Positions 35,765 through 46,605 of a DNA stretch of 64,000 bases are shown one piece after another (within the stretch, counting starts at the first letter, position 1; each line of letters starts with the position of its first letter). The stretch is from Metellina segmentata (lineage: Eukaryota > Arthropoda > Arachnida > Araneae > Tetragnathidae). The position numbers and the translations under genes were made by a program. Location of the stretch: NCBI GenBank assembly GCA_947359465.1, contig OX375880.1, positions 23,574,714 through 23,638,713 of the forward strand, given 5' to 3'. The notes under the pieces were generated by a model. That model saw nothing but the letters and a program-made list of their open reading frames with translations, was not told the origin of the DNA and made no database searches.

Positions 35765-36260
35765 CAGCACGGCATTGCCCGTTACAGTTCTCTTCCTGAG
35801 GTTAGGTGTGACCACTGCTAGCGAACCCCGGTGATTGCTACTAATTCCTATTTGGTTTGCTTCGCAAACCAACACCACGGACAACGTCGTGATCTCGTCA
35901 CTGTCAAATGCGGCCAAATTCGAATAGAGAAGAGATCAAATCGACGTGACGTCACAATCTCTTGTGAAAATATAAATATTCAATTGAAAAATATTTATTA
36001 AAAGAAAATCAAATGTATCAAGTATCGATCTGATGTAAAATTTTCCTTGCCGTGACAGTTCTCCTCGTGGGATCAGGTGTGACTACTGCTCGCTAACGCT
36101 TTCCAACTCCGGTGATTGCTACGTATTCCCATTTAATTGCGAAGAGATACGATAGGCATGACGTCACAATCTCTTGCGAAAATATATAAGAGATATTCAA
36201 TTGAAAAGTTATTTTTTAAAAGAAAATCAAATGTATAAAGTAATCTAATGTAAAATTTTC
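35765..36260. repeat. Tandem duplication carrying TGACGTCA palindromes
   Basis: Two copies containing ACAGTTCTC, GGTGTGAC(C/T)ACTGCT, GGTGATTGCTAC, TGACGTCACAATCTCTTG and AAAGAAAATCAAATGTAT. The CRE-like TGACGTCA occurs at about 35947 and 36159. Copy 1 holds about 60 extra bases starting at a GGTTTGCTTCGCAAACC hairpin near 35852. Confidence 0.75.
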
Positions 36261-36344
36261 CACAGATTCCAAATCCGTTGAAATTTTTATTCTATCTTTA
36301 ACGATCGCTTAGACATAAAAAAGCACTGAAGAACGCCAGTCATC

Positions 36345-36602
36345 TATATCTGTGCTCAGATGGCAAAATGTTACGAGTCCTTTTTTTAATTTTTCGTGAC
36401 AGCAATTTTAAGATTCAAGATTCAACATGTGGTTTTAAACTTGTATTACATTTTCCATCTTTGTTTTCTCATAAACTGAAAGAAAAAGACTTACGACATT
36501 TTGCCACCTACTAAACATAAACACACCAGACTCCAGAATGGGACCCTCAATTTTTTAGGAAAAGTGACTTACAACATTTTATCATCGGAGCACAGATATA
36601 TA
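36345..36602. mobile_element. Small palindromic-ended MITE, copy 2
   Basis: Ends TATATCTGTGCTCAGATGG and (reversed) TATATCTGTGCTCCGATG; the interior matches 9893-10133, including GACTTACGACATTTTGCCACC. The longer inverted ends here suggest TA as the target. Confidence 0.75.
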
Positions 36603-36984
36603 ATTGGTTTGCTTCGCAAACGAAACGCCGTGATGGCCTCGAGGTGGCTGTTATCCACAACGTGAATCAAAACACGCTAGAATCGAAAAATTTGGCATAG
36701 TACCAAAGGCCACAGCTTGTGACGTTAGAGGTCGAAAATAGCAAATTCGGCTGGATTATTTTTTCGGACGTCACTTCAGAAGGACAAAAATAAAGGTGAA
36801 AAATACTAATATATTCATTTTAAAATGTTCTTAATAAAATTTTAAAATTCAGGCGCGATAAAAAAATTGTAAAAAATTTGGACTACCTGTATGCCAAATT
36901 TCATTATTGTAAGTGCCATAGATTCGTCCAGACACTGCGTACAGGATACAGACAGAGAAACATTTCCTTTTATAATAGTAGAGA
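36603..36984 (-). mobile_element. Possible short Helitron-like element
   Basis: On the minus strand it begins TCTCTACTATTATAAAAGG after A (TC complement at 36983-36984, T at 36985), in Helitron 5' style, followed by CTCTGTCTGTATCC. At the other end is a hairpin, GTTTGCGAAGCAAAC. A CTRR terminus is not visible, so the class is uncertain. The hairpin recurs at 35852. Confidence 0.35.
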
Positions 36985-37054
36985 TGGTCAAATAAATATT
37001 TGTTAGAAGAAATAAAAGTATTAGAAAAAGAAAATATCTCTTTAATAAAATAAC

Positions 37055-37176
37055 CTAATAATCTTCAACATCATATTTTTGAAAACTGGTAATTTCTTTA
37101 AGCATTTTATTGTTTTGTAGCACTTGCAAATAAAATGTGGGTTCTTTATAAAGCTCAAGGGCCATATTTGGTCCAG
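37055..37176 (-). CDS. Candidate terminal exon of an unrecognised protein
   Basis: On the minus strand a pyrimidine-rich tract ending in CGCGCAG could be a 3' splice site at 37177. The frame then reads GPNMALELYKEPTFYLQVLQ, NNKMLKEITSFQKYDVEDY and a stop at 37055, with ATTAAA shortly after as a possible polyadenylation signal. The residues look like a real helical protein tail but I cannot name the family. No upstream exon was identified, so it may be a decayed copy. Confidence 0.3.
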
Positions 37177-37744
37177 CTGCGCGAAAAAACGTGAAGTAAA
37201 TGGGCGTGATCACACAAGGAAAGCTTTCCTGACACAGAAGCAAAAGAAACACACCCAGAGAGGAATCAACCTAGGCCGCCTACAACTCGCAAAATCATGA
37301 CAATTAATAATTTACAATTATATCCGGGCAATGCACACAAATTCCGGACGTCTGCTAACACGAGGCTCATATCTCATTATCACATTTCCTGCTCAAAAAA
37401 AAAAAACACTTTCACTCTAGACTGTTCTCTTGTGTATGAATGTATGCTCGTAATCATACAAGAGGAATCAAATTCTATTTTGTGTGAAATGCGCAGTCTC
37501 TTTTAAAAGCGTTGATAACAAAAAAGTTCATAATTTCCGATCAGATAAAATAGTCCGTCCAATTTCGGATAATAACAAAAGCTCCATAGTTCCGAAAAAT
37601 AACCGGACGTATCATAACATTAAGCATCGACTTTGCTATTTAACGTTTCACCTTCAAATAGAAGTCAGGAAACTCATCATCGAAATCCTCGTTTCGCTCT
37701 GCTTGACATAATGACTTCCATTTCCAAATGGATCACTCAGAATC

Positions 37745-37949
37745 TCACCAACATTCCAAATTGAGTCGTGGCTTGCCTCTATTTTTTCCAACTTCAGAAA
37801 GCAGTCTATTTAATTTCGTGGTGGTATGCATCTCAGGTAATCCCCTGTTTTGGAACACTTGAATTTCCGTTTGAACCGTGGGGTCATCAGTGTATGAATG
37901 GGGAAACAATGGCTTCGGCTCTTTCGATGGTGGAACAATAGACAAAAAA
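37745..37949 (-). CDS. Candidate terminal exon of an unrecognised protein
   Basis: After a possible acceptor (TTTGACTCAG) the minus-strand frame reads SIVPPSKEPKPLFPHSYTDD, then PTVQTEIQVFQNRGLPEMHT, then TTKLNRLLSEVGKNRGKPRL, NLECW and a stop at 37745. Its composition is clearly protein-like and unlike the AT-rich surroundings. It has no Met start, which fits a last exon. I do not recognise it. It is 0.5 kb from the candidate at 37055, but each ends in its own stop, so they are not consecutive exons of one transcript. Confidence 0.4.
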
Positions 37950-38146
37950 CTGAGTCAAACTATTTATTACGAAATTCCTTTTTGACCGTGTTTGATCTAG
38001 AAGATTGGCTCTGACATCTTTAAGCTGCGCTTTCGTTTTTTATAAATCTTCGTTTACTGACTATTTGAGGGCATAGATTTAATAATGGCCCACTCCACTT
38101 CTGTGAATAATAGTTTGCCATTTTCTTTGTCATACTCTAGTTTTAA

Positions 38147-39074
38147 GGTATCCGAACACGTTAGAGGCCCTTTTTTTTAAAGTAGTATAGAAACATTTTA
38201 ATGATATTTTTATGTTTAGTGTCATCAAAAAATAGCATTGGGCTATAAATATTTAAATTATGTATTAATAATTTTGTAAAACTGATTATTATATATGAAA
38301 TTTTGAGGAAATTTGCCAAAAACTTCAAATATGCTACATGAAAATATATTCAACCCATTTGAAAAATGATGTTTCCTAAATAAACTACATGCATTTGTCT
38401 AGTGAATGAACTACAATCAAAAAGATATTTAGAAAAACAAAAATTTTACAAGCGATCGAAAAATGAATGCAAGATTTTTGATAGTTTTACAGTCCTATTT
38501 CTTAAATAAAAGGCCATAATTTGAAAACTTTTCAACTCATCATAATTATTATTGTTCATTCACAAGACAACATTATAAAGAACAAATTCTCAAAATTTTA
38601 CGAGAATCCATCAATAACTTTTTGTGTTATAACATTTGAAGCGAGGAAATAAGGCAAAAATATTAATTTAGAGTAAAAGCAGTTTGAAGTATATCGTTTG
38701 CTCTCTCCTTGCTTTTACTGTTTGTGTAAACAATTTTGTTCTTCACTTCTCTTTAAAGATGTTCCCAATATTTCCAAAAAACAAACCATTTAAAGATTTG
38801 AAAAACCTTTCTAAAATTATATTTTCAAAAAAAAGTAAGTTTTAAATTTAAATTTTGACAGGTTTTTGATCTTTTAATGGCCATTTCCGGTGGTTTCCAA
38901 ACCTACTTCCAGTTTTCCAGGGTTGATTAAAATCTTAATATCTCTGTAACTAATTAATTTAGAGAAAAAATCAAATATACTTTGAAAAGCCAAATAAATA
39001 CTCTATCAAATAAGATCAAAAACTGCTTTTGGAATATTTGGTAAAAAAAGACATTTTCAATGTGTTCGGATACC
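38147..39074. mobile_element. TTAA-flanked MITE, family 2
   Basis: TIRs GGTATCCGAACACGTT and (reversed) GGTATCCGAACACATTG, bounded by TTAA at 38143-38146 and 39075-39078. The 928-bp interior is AT-rich and non-coding. TTAA suggests piggyBac-like integration, but TA with TIR AGGTATCCG is equally compatible. Confidence 0.75.
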
Positions 39075-39078
39075 TTAA

Positions 39079-39942
39079 AAGTCCAAACAAAAGACAAAAT
39101 ATTAATATTTACCTATGAAGTACTCTTTGAATATTCTTATTTTATATTTAACTTTAAAACTCAATATATCAAAATGGATGAGTAATACTATTAAACACGC
39201 CTTAATTTATATGATTTGTTGTAATTTGCCGTTGTGATATGTCTTCAAAAATATCGTAATATTACTCCGAATCAATGCGTTTCTTATGTGTATGGCAGTT
39301 ACAGAGTGGTGTGCTTAGGATTACCCGATCTGAAAATGGAAATTTATGATATTTCAGAGAAAGTCTGGAAAAATAAAACCCAATTAATGGATATTGATAA
39401 AAAAAAAGTCCAAGCACGGTCGAAATAACATTCATACAAAAAAGAAATAACAGTATTGAAAAGTAAAAATATATCTTAAGAAAATCTAATGTGTGTGTGA
39501 CGCGAACAATAACGAGAACAAAAAATGTGTTAGTGACCAATGCATTTTTGTAGACAAATCAATTCAAGCAATCAACTTTTGGATTGAATTGATAATTTCT
39601 CTGAAATTTCCAAACAGTTTATAATTCCCGGCGGAATTTGGGAAACGCACGCGAATTTCAGATTCTTCCTTAGTTTGGGTATTCCAATGTGTGCTCGGCG
39701 TGCCCTAGCATATAGTCGGGAAAATATGGAACGGTTTAAAGACAATTTTTAACATTTCCCGTAGTAGATTTTCCCGATATTATTAATGTTATTCTTGTTC
39801 GGTCTTGGGGCATTTTCGGTGTTTGTAATAACATACTTTTGGATCAACATAGTTAGTTTTAAATTTTGTACTGGAAACTCAATAGACAGGGATATTTTGA
39901 GAGGGATTATCTACTGGGATCGATTCCTTTCCTAAAGTATTA
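39079..39942. other. Nothing recognised
   Basis: A 64-codon plus frame (39234-39428) and a 92-codon minus frame overlap each other; neither has family motifs. Confidence 0.25.
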
Positions 39943-40319
39943 TCTCTCTATATTAAAAAAATGTTACCGCCGCCGCAGGATTGAAACTCGCGGTTTTCGA
40001 TCGATTCTTAGACGGTTTCCCGAGAAAGTACGGATCAGAAAATTACCAAATTGACATGGTTTGTTCAAAATTATACAGGAAACAAGACAATGAAAATATT
40101 TTTCCGATGCGGCTATTAGTCTAGGGTTTATTAAGTGTCAAAATTGAAAAAGCGAAACTTGTAACGCGAGTGAGCAAAAGACGTACAAATTTCCAGTCTT
40201 CAGTTGTGATTTTTTTTTTCTAGAGTAACTCAAAGCGTAAATTTGTGAAGCTCGTAGAGTTTTTTAAGAAATTTCAATGTGGTTGGCGTGCGTAAGCGAG
40301 CAGGGGCGGAGCCCCCTAG
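39943..40319 (+). mobile_element. Short non-autonomous Helitron
   Basis: Begins TCTCTCTATATTAAAAAAAT after A39942 and ends CAGGGGCGGAGCCCCCTAG before T40320. The 3' tail, with GCGTGCGTAAGCGAGC before the hairpin, matches the Helitrons at 24367 and 52717. The 5' boundary is less certain than the 3' one. Confidence 0.7.
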
Positions 40320-40972
40320 TGTAATACAAAGAAGCAATCAAAAACACATGTTAAAGCAATGCATGCAGAGATAATCGAAGTTTGGTACATCACAGGTAAA
40401 ATACCCTTCTAATTTCGTCAACCGAAGTCCGAAGACGAAAAGAATATTAGACGCAATGCTCATTTATCGATACGGCATTAAAGGAATAGAGAGAAAAGAG
40501 GCTGGGCAATCTGACTTATTTTTTTAATATGAATGTTTGATTGATTAAGAGCGTTCGTTTTTCAAAGAAATCCAATGTTTTTTTAGAAGAAGGGGTGTTG
40601 ACTGAGGTTTACACGTGGTCACCTTAAGACCACCTTAGAAACAGCTCTGCTCATATAAAAAATTATTTATGAGATTGTAAACATGCGAGAGTAAATATAA
40701 AAACAACGTATATCAAAAGATGTTTTCAACTTCAAAGTAAACGCTATTTCCTCGGATACTACTTTTAAACCATTTAAACAGTGTAAACTTTCCATCTTTA
40801 CAAAAAAATAGTAGTTTGTAGTGCCTTTCTTAGCAATGGCCTTAAAAATCTTTCCAACAATTCTCAAATTCTTTCCACGAATAAGTTTATTTTTCGACTA
40901 TAAATGTTTATGACTATTTGTTTTCAAAATTCTCTTCAATAGTAATTTTGTTAAAATTTATTTTTTACTTAA
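40320..40972. other. Nothing recognised
   Basis: AT-rich sequence up to the retrotransposon's target site. Confidence 0.3.
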
Positions 40973-40976
40973 ATAT

Positions 40977-41387
40977 TGTAACGTACACTTCCGGAATATC
41001 TTTTAAATGTATTTCTATAGTATTTCTTTTTCCTTATTCCAAGATATTGTGATACTTCCTGTGTTTATTTTATACTTCTTATTACTCTTGGAAAGGATAT
41101 CTTTTCTTTTGACATATTTATGTGAGCTTAAATGGTTTTCCCGGAAGTTCATTTTTTCTTTTATGTATAACGTTGGTGAAAAGATATTTTTTTGTAACGG
41201 CTTTTAATAGTCGATTGGATGCTTCGTTGAAGTGTGGACGGAGTGCAGTGTTGGAATGGCGTGTTTCAGCCGTTATGTTTAAAACGTATGATGAGAGGTA
41301 GTTGTAACGGTGATGTCGCTACCATATTGTAAATAAATTTTTCTTTATTTCTTTAAAAAAGGCTATTTCTTTTATCACGACGTTACA
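40977..41387 (+). repeat. 5' LTR
   Basis: 411 bp, begins TGTAACG and ends CGTTACA (perfect 6-bp inverted ends). AATAAA lies near the 3' end at about 41331-41336. Confidence 0.92.
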
Positions 41388-41399
41388 GCTACCTATTAA

Positions 41400-41417
41400 T
41401 GGTGGCATGCACTGCGA
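41400..41417 (+). other. Possible primer-binding site
   Basis: TGGTGGCATGCACTGCG starts 12 bases after the LTR end, with the TGG expected to pair with a tRNA CCA end. The tRNA was not identified and the spacing is longer than usual. Confidence 0.3.
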
Positions 41418-41441
41418 TCGTTCCCATTAAATTGAAGTCTT

Positions 41442-42200
41442 GGACATCCCGTCCTGATTTGAGAATAAACTGTGGACATTTCGTCCTGTGTTCAGCGAAA
41501 ATTTGCGTGCGTCCTGCAGCAACGAAGAAGGCCATCCGGTCTGAAGTTTTTGGACATCCCGTCCTAGTGAGTGGAATATTTGCGTGCGTCCTGCAGCAAC
41601 GAAGGAGGCCATCCGGTCCGAAGTTTGTGGACATCCCGTCCTCGCGAGTGGAGTATTTGCGTGCGTCCTGCAGCAACGAAGAAGGCCATCCGGTCCGAAG
41701 TTTGTGGACATCCCGTCCTCGTGAGTGGAGTATTTGCGTGCGTCCTGCAGCAACGAAGGAGGCCATCCGGTCCGAAGTTTGTGGACATCCCGTCCTCGTG
41801 AGTGGAGTATTTGCGTGCGTCCAGCAGCAACGAAGGGGCCATCCGGTCCGAAGTTTGTGGACATCCCGTCCTCGTGAGTGGAGTATTTGCGTGCGTCCGG
41901 CAGCAACGAAGGGGGCCATCCGGTCCGAAATTTGTGGACATCCCGTCCTCGTGAGTGGAGAATTTGCGTGCGTCCGGCAGCAACGAAGTGGGCCATCCGG
42001 TCCGATGTTTTTGGATATCCCGTTCTGTTTCTGTGTATGAAACGTGGCCTGTTACTGCGTGTGTCCAGCAACGAAGCTTAGTCCGGTCAGTAGAATTGGG
42101 ACATCCCGTCCTGTTCCTGTGTGTGAAACGCGTGTGTGTTCAGCATCGAAAGGGCCATCCGGTCCGAACTTTTTGGGCATCCCGTCCTGTCATCGTCAGC
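41442..42200 (+). repeat. 77-bp tandem repeats in the retroelement leader
   Basis: About ten units, each with GGACATCCCGTCCTCGTGAG, GCGTGCGTCCTGCAGCAACG and GGCCATCCGGTCCGAAGTTT. Spacing is 76-78 bp for most units and 86 bp at one (42013-42099). The middle units are nearly identical and the outer ones diverged. The units are GC-rich, in contrast to the rest of the element. Long frames of over 200 codons on both strands are by-products of a unit lacking stops. Confidence 0.9.
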
Positions 42201-42761
42201 AAAGTCCAGTTCGAACTTTGGGTTCCTGCTCAAGGACTTCCTGTGTACCATCAAGCAACTGTTCCAGATAAGTGGTTTCGGTTTTAAATCTAAAATTTTA
42301 TGCACTATTATATTTAATGTACAATTTTACTTCTGTTTTTGTGATAACTTCCATTTATCGTAACAGGTTTCGAAACAAAAAAATTTCTTAATTGCAAATT
42401 TTGCTTTTATAATAGAAATTAGTATTGATTTGGAATTTATGTGAAATAGAAATTTAAGAGATTTTAGTTGTCGTAGATGATTATTTATCTTAATTAATAA
42501 TTTAAATTTGTTTTGTATTTGAAATGGTATTTTGATTTAATTTTTTTTTTAATTAATTTTCTTTTGAAGGTCTTTTGGGTTACAAAATTGGTTTTTGTAC
42601 ATTTATTTCTTTTCTATTGTTCTATTGTCTTTGAGTTATATTTCTTGTGGCTTGGCTATAAGGTAAGTCAGAATTCTGGTCAGTTTCGGTTTCGAAAAAT
42701 TTTCATTTTGTACCTTACGTTATATTTGAGTCCAAAGGGGGAAACTGTGTAGAATTTAATC

Positions 42762-44475
42762 ATGACTTATTTAGTTAAGGGAAAGAAAGAGGACTTGATC
42801 AAATTGGTGGAGGAGATAGATTTAGAAATCACCCTAGAAAAATCCATAAAACAATTAGTGAATCTTATTACTTCAAGTGAGGGATATGATGAGGAATTCA
42901 CCAAAGCACTTTTTGGTAGAATTATAGAAACTCGAAAGACAAATGAAGCCCTTGAAGTGGAAGAAAAGCGGAGAATTGAAGCCCTTGAAGTGGCAGAAAA
43001 GCGGAGAATTGAAGCCCTTGAAGTGGAAGAAAAGCGGAGAATTGAAAACCTTGAAGAAAAGCGGAGAATTGAAGCCCTTGAAGTGGAAGAAAAGCGGAGA
43101 ATTGAAGCCCATGAAGTGGAAGAAAAGCGGAGAATTGAAGACCTTGAAGAAAAGCGGAGAATTGAAGCCCTTGAAGTGGAAGAAAGGCGGAGAATTGAAG
43201 ACCTAGAATTGAAAGAAAAGCAGAGAGAACGAGAGTATGAGTTGGAAAAATTGAGAATAGAAGCAACTAGTCAAACCCAGCGAGGTGCAGTTGATAATTC
43301 TAGACCAACGAATCGAGACTTGACCAAGATCCTTCCGAAATACGACATGAAAGATGATATGAGTCTTTATTTAATCTTGTTCGAGCGACAGGCAACTTTG
43401 CTGTCGCTGGGAAAAGAAATGTGGGTATCTCACCTATTAAGTTTGATCCCCCAAGAGATTGCTCATATAATAGCCCGTGAACCAGCTGACCTAGCTACAA
43501 ATTATGATCACATCAAAAATATTCTGTTAAAAAGGTTCAAACTAACACCAGAAAGATTTCGACAGTTATTTAGTTCACACCATAAAGCAGTTGATCGGAA
43601 CTGGAGGGATTTCTATCATGAATTGTCTACTTATTTCGATGGATGGATTGCAGGTTGTCAGGTCCTTACTTTTGAAAAACTGAGAGATTTGATCATCACA
43701 GATCAGATAAAGAAAAAAATACCATCCGAATTCAAAGATATGTATCTCAGAGAATGGACAGAAATAAACTCCCCAACAGATTTGGTGGAGCTGTTGGAGA
43801 AGTTTGAAGACGTTAGACGAACTGTGAAACGATACCCTGTCTTTGCGAAAGACAAGTTCGAGGGTCGAGTTCAAAACAAGTTTGAAAAGACCGATAATCC
43901 ACCAAGGAGAAGTGATACCATAAATGGTAAAGGGGTTAAGATAGAACGAAGATTTTCCGAACAAGACCCAAATCCGGAATTCGACCGCAGGAGACAGATG
44001 CGGTGTTTTCATTGCAATCAGCCTGGTCATATCCGACCAAATTGTCCAAAGTTGAAGAAACCTTCGGAAACTGTAAATTACATTTCGGACAAAGAACCTG
44101 AGAAGTACCTGGAACCGTATATCATGAAAGGAAAAATTAACGGTCAGGATATAAATTTACTAAGAGATACCGGAGCGACCATTGACATTGTGTGTCGGAA
44201 ATTGGTGAATTCAGCTCACATGACGGGTGAACATGTTTGGGTACAGCAACCTTTGGACTCCAGCTCAACTTGTTTACCTCTTGCCGAAGTTCTGGTAGAG
44301 TGTGAATTGGGAAAAACACTGACTAAGGCTGCTGTGATTCCAGATGAACTAGACCGCGGACGATATCTTTTAGGGAATCGGACTGCTGCCTTGTTAAAAA
44401 GGGAAGATTGTCAATCTGTGGATCAAATAAATGCAGTACTGACAAGGCATCAGAAAAAAGTGAAAGAAAGGGATG

Positions 44476-44518
<43 letters not shown>

Positions 44519-46505
44519 AATTAAAGAATCCGAAAACCCTATCCCAGCGGAAGAATTCAGTACCTTGGAAAAAAATGAAACGGAAGCAGGGGAAGTAAGT
44601 GACGAGTTCACTCATCTGGCAGAAGATCAAGATATCACTGAATTGTTAAAAGTGGATACTGAGCAACTAATCAAGGCTCAAGGTGAAGATGAAGAGATGA
44701 GCTCTCAAGTAAAACAAATCCAAAATGGAAACCCTCCTAAAGATTTTGAACTTGTGAAAGGCCGACTTTTGGTAAAGATTAAGAAAGACAAGAGTGGTAT
44801 CGAAAGGAAGCTCATCGTCGTGCCCATAGAGTATCGAGAAAAGATACTGAAATTGTGTCATGAAGGCACGTCAGGTCATCTTGGGACCACCAAGACCAAA
44901 GACAGAATGACCAAGTACTTTTTCTGGAAAAACTGTTACAAAGAAGCAGAGGACTTCGTGAAGGCTTGCGATTCCTGCCAGAGAGCTGGAAAGGCAAGGG
45001 ACAAGAAAAAAGCGCCCATGACTCTTGTTCCAGTGATTACTGAAGTTTTTTCCCGTATTAATATTGACGCTGTAGGACCTTTGCCCGTGACGGACTCAGG
45101 CCAAAGATACCTGATTACGGCAATGTGTATGTCGTCGAAGTACCCAGATGCTGTGGCAGTACCAAACATAACATCTAGATCCGTAATTAATGCTCTCCTT
45201 CAGATTTTTAGTCGAATGGGTTTTCCTAAGGAGATTCAACACGACCAGGGAACCTCGTTTATGAGCGAACTCACATCAGAATTTTTTGAACGTTTCGGCA
45301 TCGAGGTGGTACTTAGCTCTGTGTATCATCCCCAGAGCAATCCGGTAGAAAGGTTTCATCGAACCCTGAAACGGATTTTGAGAGTTTTGTGTACCGAAGA
45401 AGGACCAGATTGGGAGAAGCATGTCCATGCAGTCTTGTTCGCCTTAAGGACAGTTACTCATGAATCCACCGGATTCAGTCCAGCTGAATTGGTTCATGGA
45501 AAAAACTTACGGACTCCCGTCACTCTTCTGTATGAAAACTGGTTACAGCCGGAAGAAGGAAATTCTTCAGTTGTTGAATATATCATCAATCTTCTCAGAA
45601 GATTGGAAAAATGTCGCAGCCTAGCCATTGATAATATGGAGGAAGCTGCCAAGAAAAGAAAAAAATGGTACGACAAAAATACCGTGAAACGTGAATTCAA
45701 TGTTGGAGATAAAGTACTGGTACTGGCACCCTCACCTGTAAATAAGTTAGCGGTTCAATGGCATGGTCCTGGGACCATTGAAAGCAAGATTTCGGAGACG
45801 AACTACTTTGTTGTCGTGCCCAACCGGAAAAATTCGTCACAAATATATCATGTAAATTTATTGAAGACTTACAACCAGAGGCCTGAATTCATAAATCTGG
45901 TCACTACTTGTGAGGATGAAGAATCAGAGTTGGAAGAAGAATTCCCGCCCGTGGAAAACAATCCCAATATTTTTGATCTCGAGGAGATATTGAGAAACAG
46001 TGAAGTGAAAGGAAGACTGGATGACGACCAGATTGACCAGCTCAGTTGTATTATATGTAAATATTCCAAGTGTTTCTCACACGTGCCTGGCCTCACAGAT
46101 CGTATCCAGTTTGATATCGAACTTTCTGAAATAAAGCCCCTCTGTGCGAAGCCATATCGAATGTCGGTCCGACATTCGCAGATCTTGAAAGCCGAAAAGG
46201 AATGTGCCGCTATTGTGTTTGCTGTCAAGAAGCTACGATGCTACCTGGATGGACCTACCAAGTTCTTTATCCCAACTGATCATAATCCTCTAGTATGGTT
46301 AAAAGAGAACTCTGGGGTAAATCCACGTCTCATGAGATGGGCTCTTGCATTGCAGCCCTGGAACTATGAGGTAATCCATCGTCAGGGCAGAAAACACCAG
46401 AATGCTGACAGCCTTAGCCGACTGTTCCGAGTTACCAAAATGTCCTTTGAGTTTATTTTTATTGTTTTTTTAGGTAACTTTTGGCAGTTGTATATATGTT
46501 TGTAA
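42762..46505 (+). CDS. Gag-Pol polyprotein with internal RT deletion
   Basis: Single uninterrupted frame of 1247 residues from the first ATG after an upstream stop. Residues 1-60 are a helical N-terminus. About 61-160 is a charged coiled coil built from repeats of EALEVEEKRRIE. About 180-380 is a SCAN-like gag region (ILFERQATLLSLGKE, LLKRFKLTPERFRQLF). C415-C428 form a CX2CX4HX4C zinc knuckle. The protease motif DTG is at 469-471. A Ser-Leu run at 573-586 comes from a TC microsatellite. The integrase zinc site starts at H700 (HX5H, then CX2C); its catalytic residues are D769, D828 and E863, with 34 residues between the last two. A C-terminal integrase domain follows. From about 1095 to 1143 comes only the start of a reverse transcriptase (KPYRMSVRHSQILK), joined in frame at 1144 to the second half of RNase H (TDHNPLVWL...NADSLSR). 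Order is Gag-PR-IN-RT-RH. The YxDD polymerase core is absent. Confidence 0.9.
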
Positions 46506-46591
46506 ATATTTGTATAAAATTTTGTAGAAATTATATATATAGTTTTTTTTGAAAAGTTATGGTAACTTTTTACAGGGTAAAAAGTTATTCT

Positions 46592-46604
46592 AAGGGGGGA
46601 AGAG
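46592..46604 (+). other. Polypurine tract
   Basis: AAGGGGGGAAGAG immediately before the 3' LTR, the expected plus-strand primer of an LTR retrotransposon. Confidence 0.8.
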
Positions 46605-46605
46605 T

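Noticed and set aside
41389..42081. Overlapping open frames of 139-214 codons on both strands in the retroelement leader
   Set aside because: They follow from a stop-poor 77-bp tandem unit. The translations are periodic rearrangements of the same unit in different phases, with no domain.
43575..44030. 151-codon minus-strand frame opposite gag-pol
   Set aside because: Antisense shadow of the Gag-Pol frame, with no motif of its own. The same applies to the 119-codon frame at 45869-46228.
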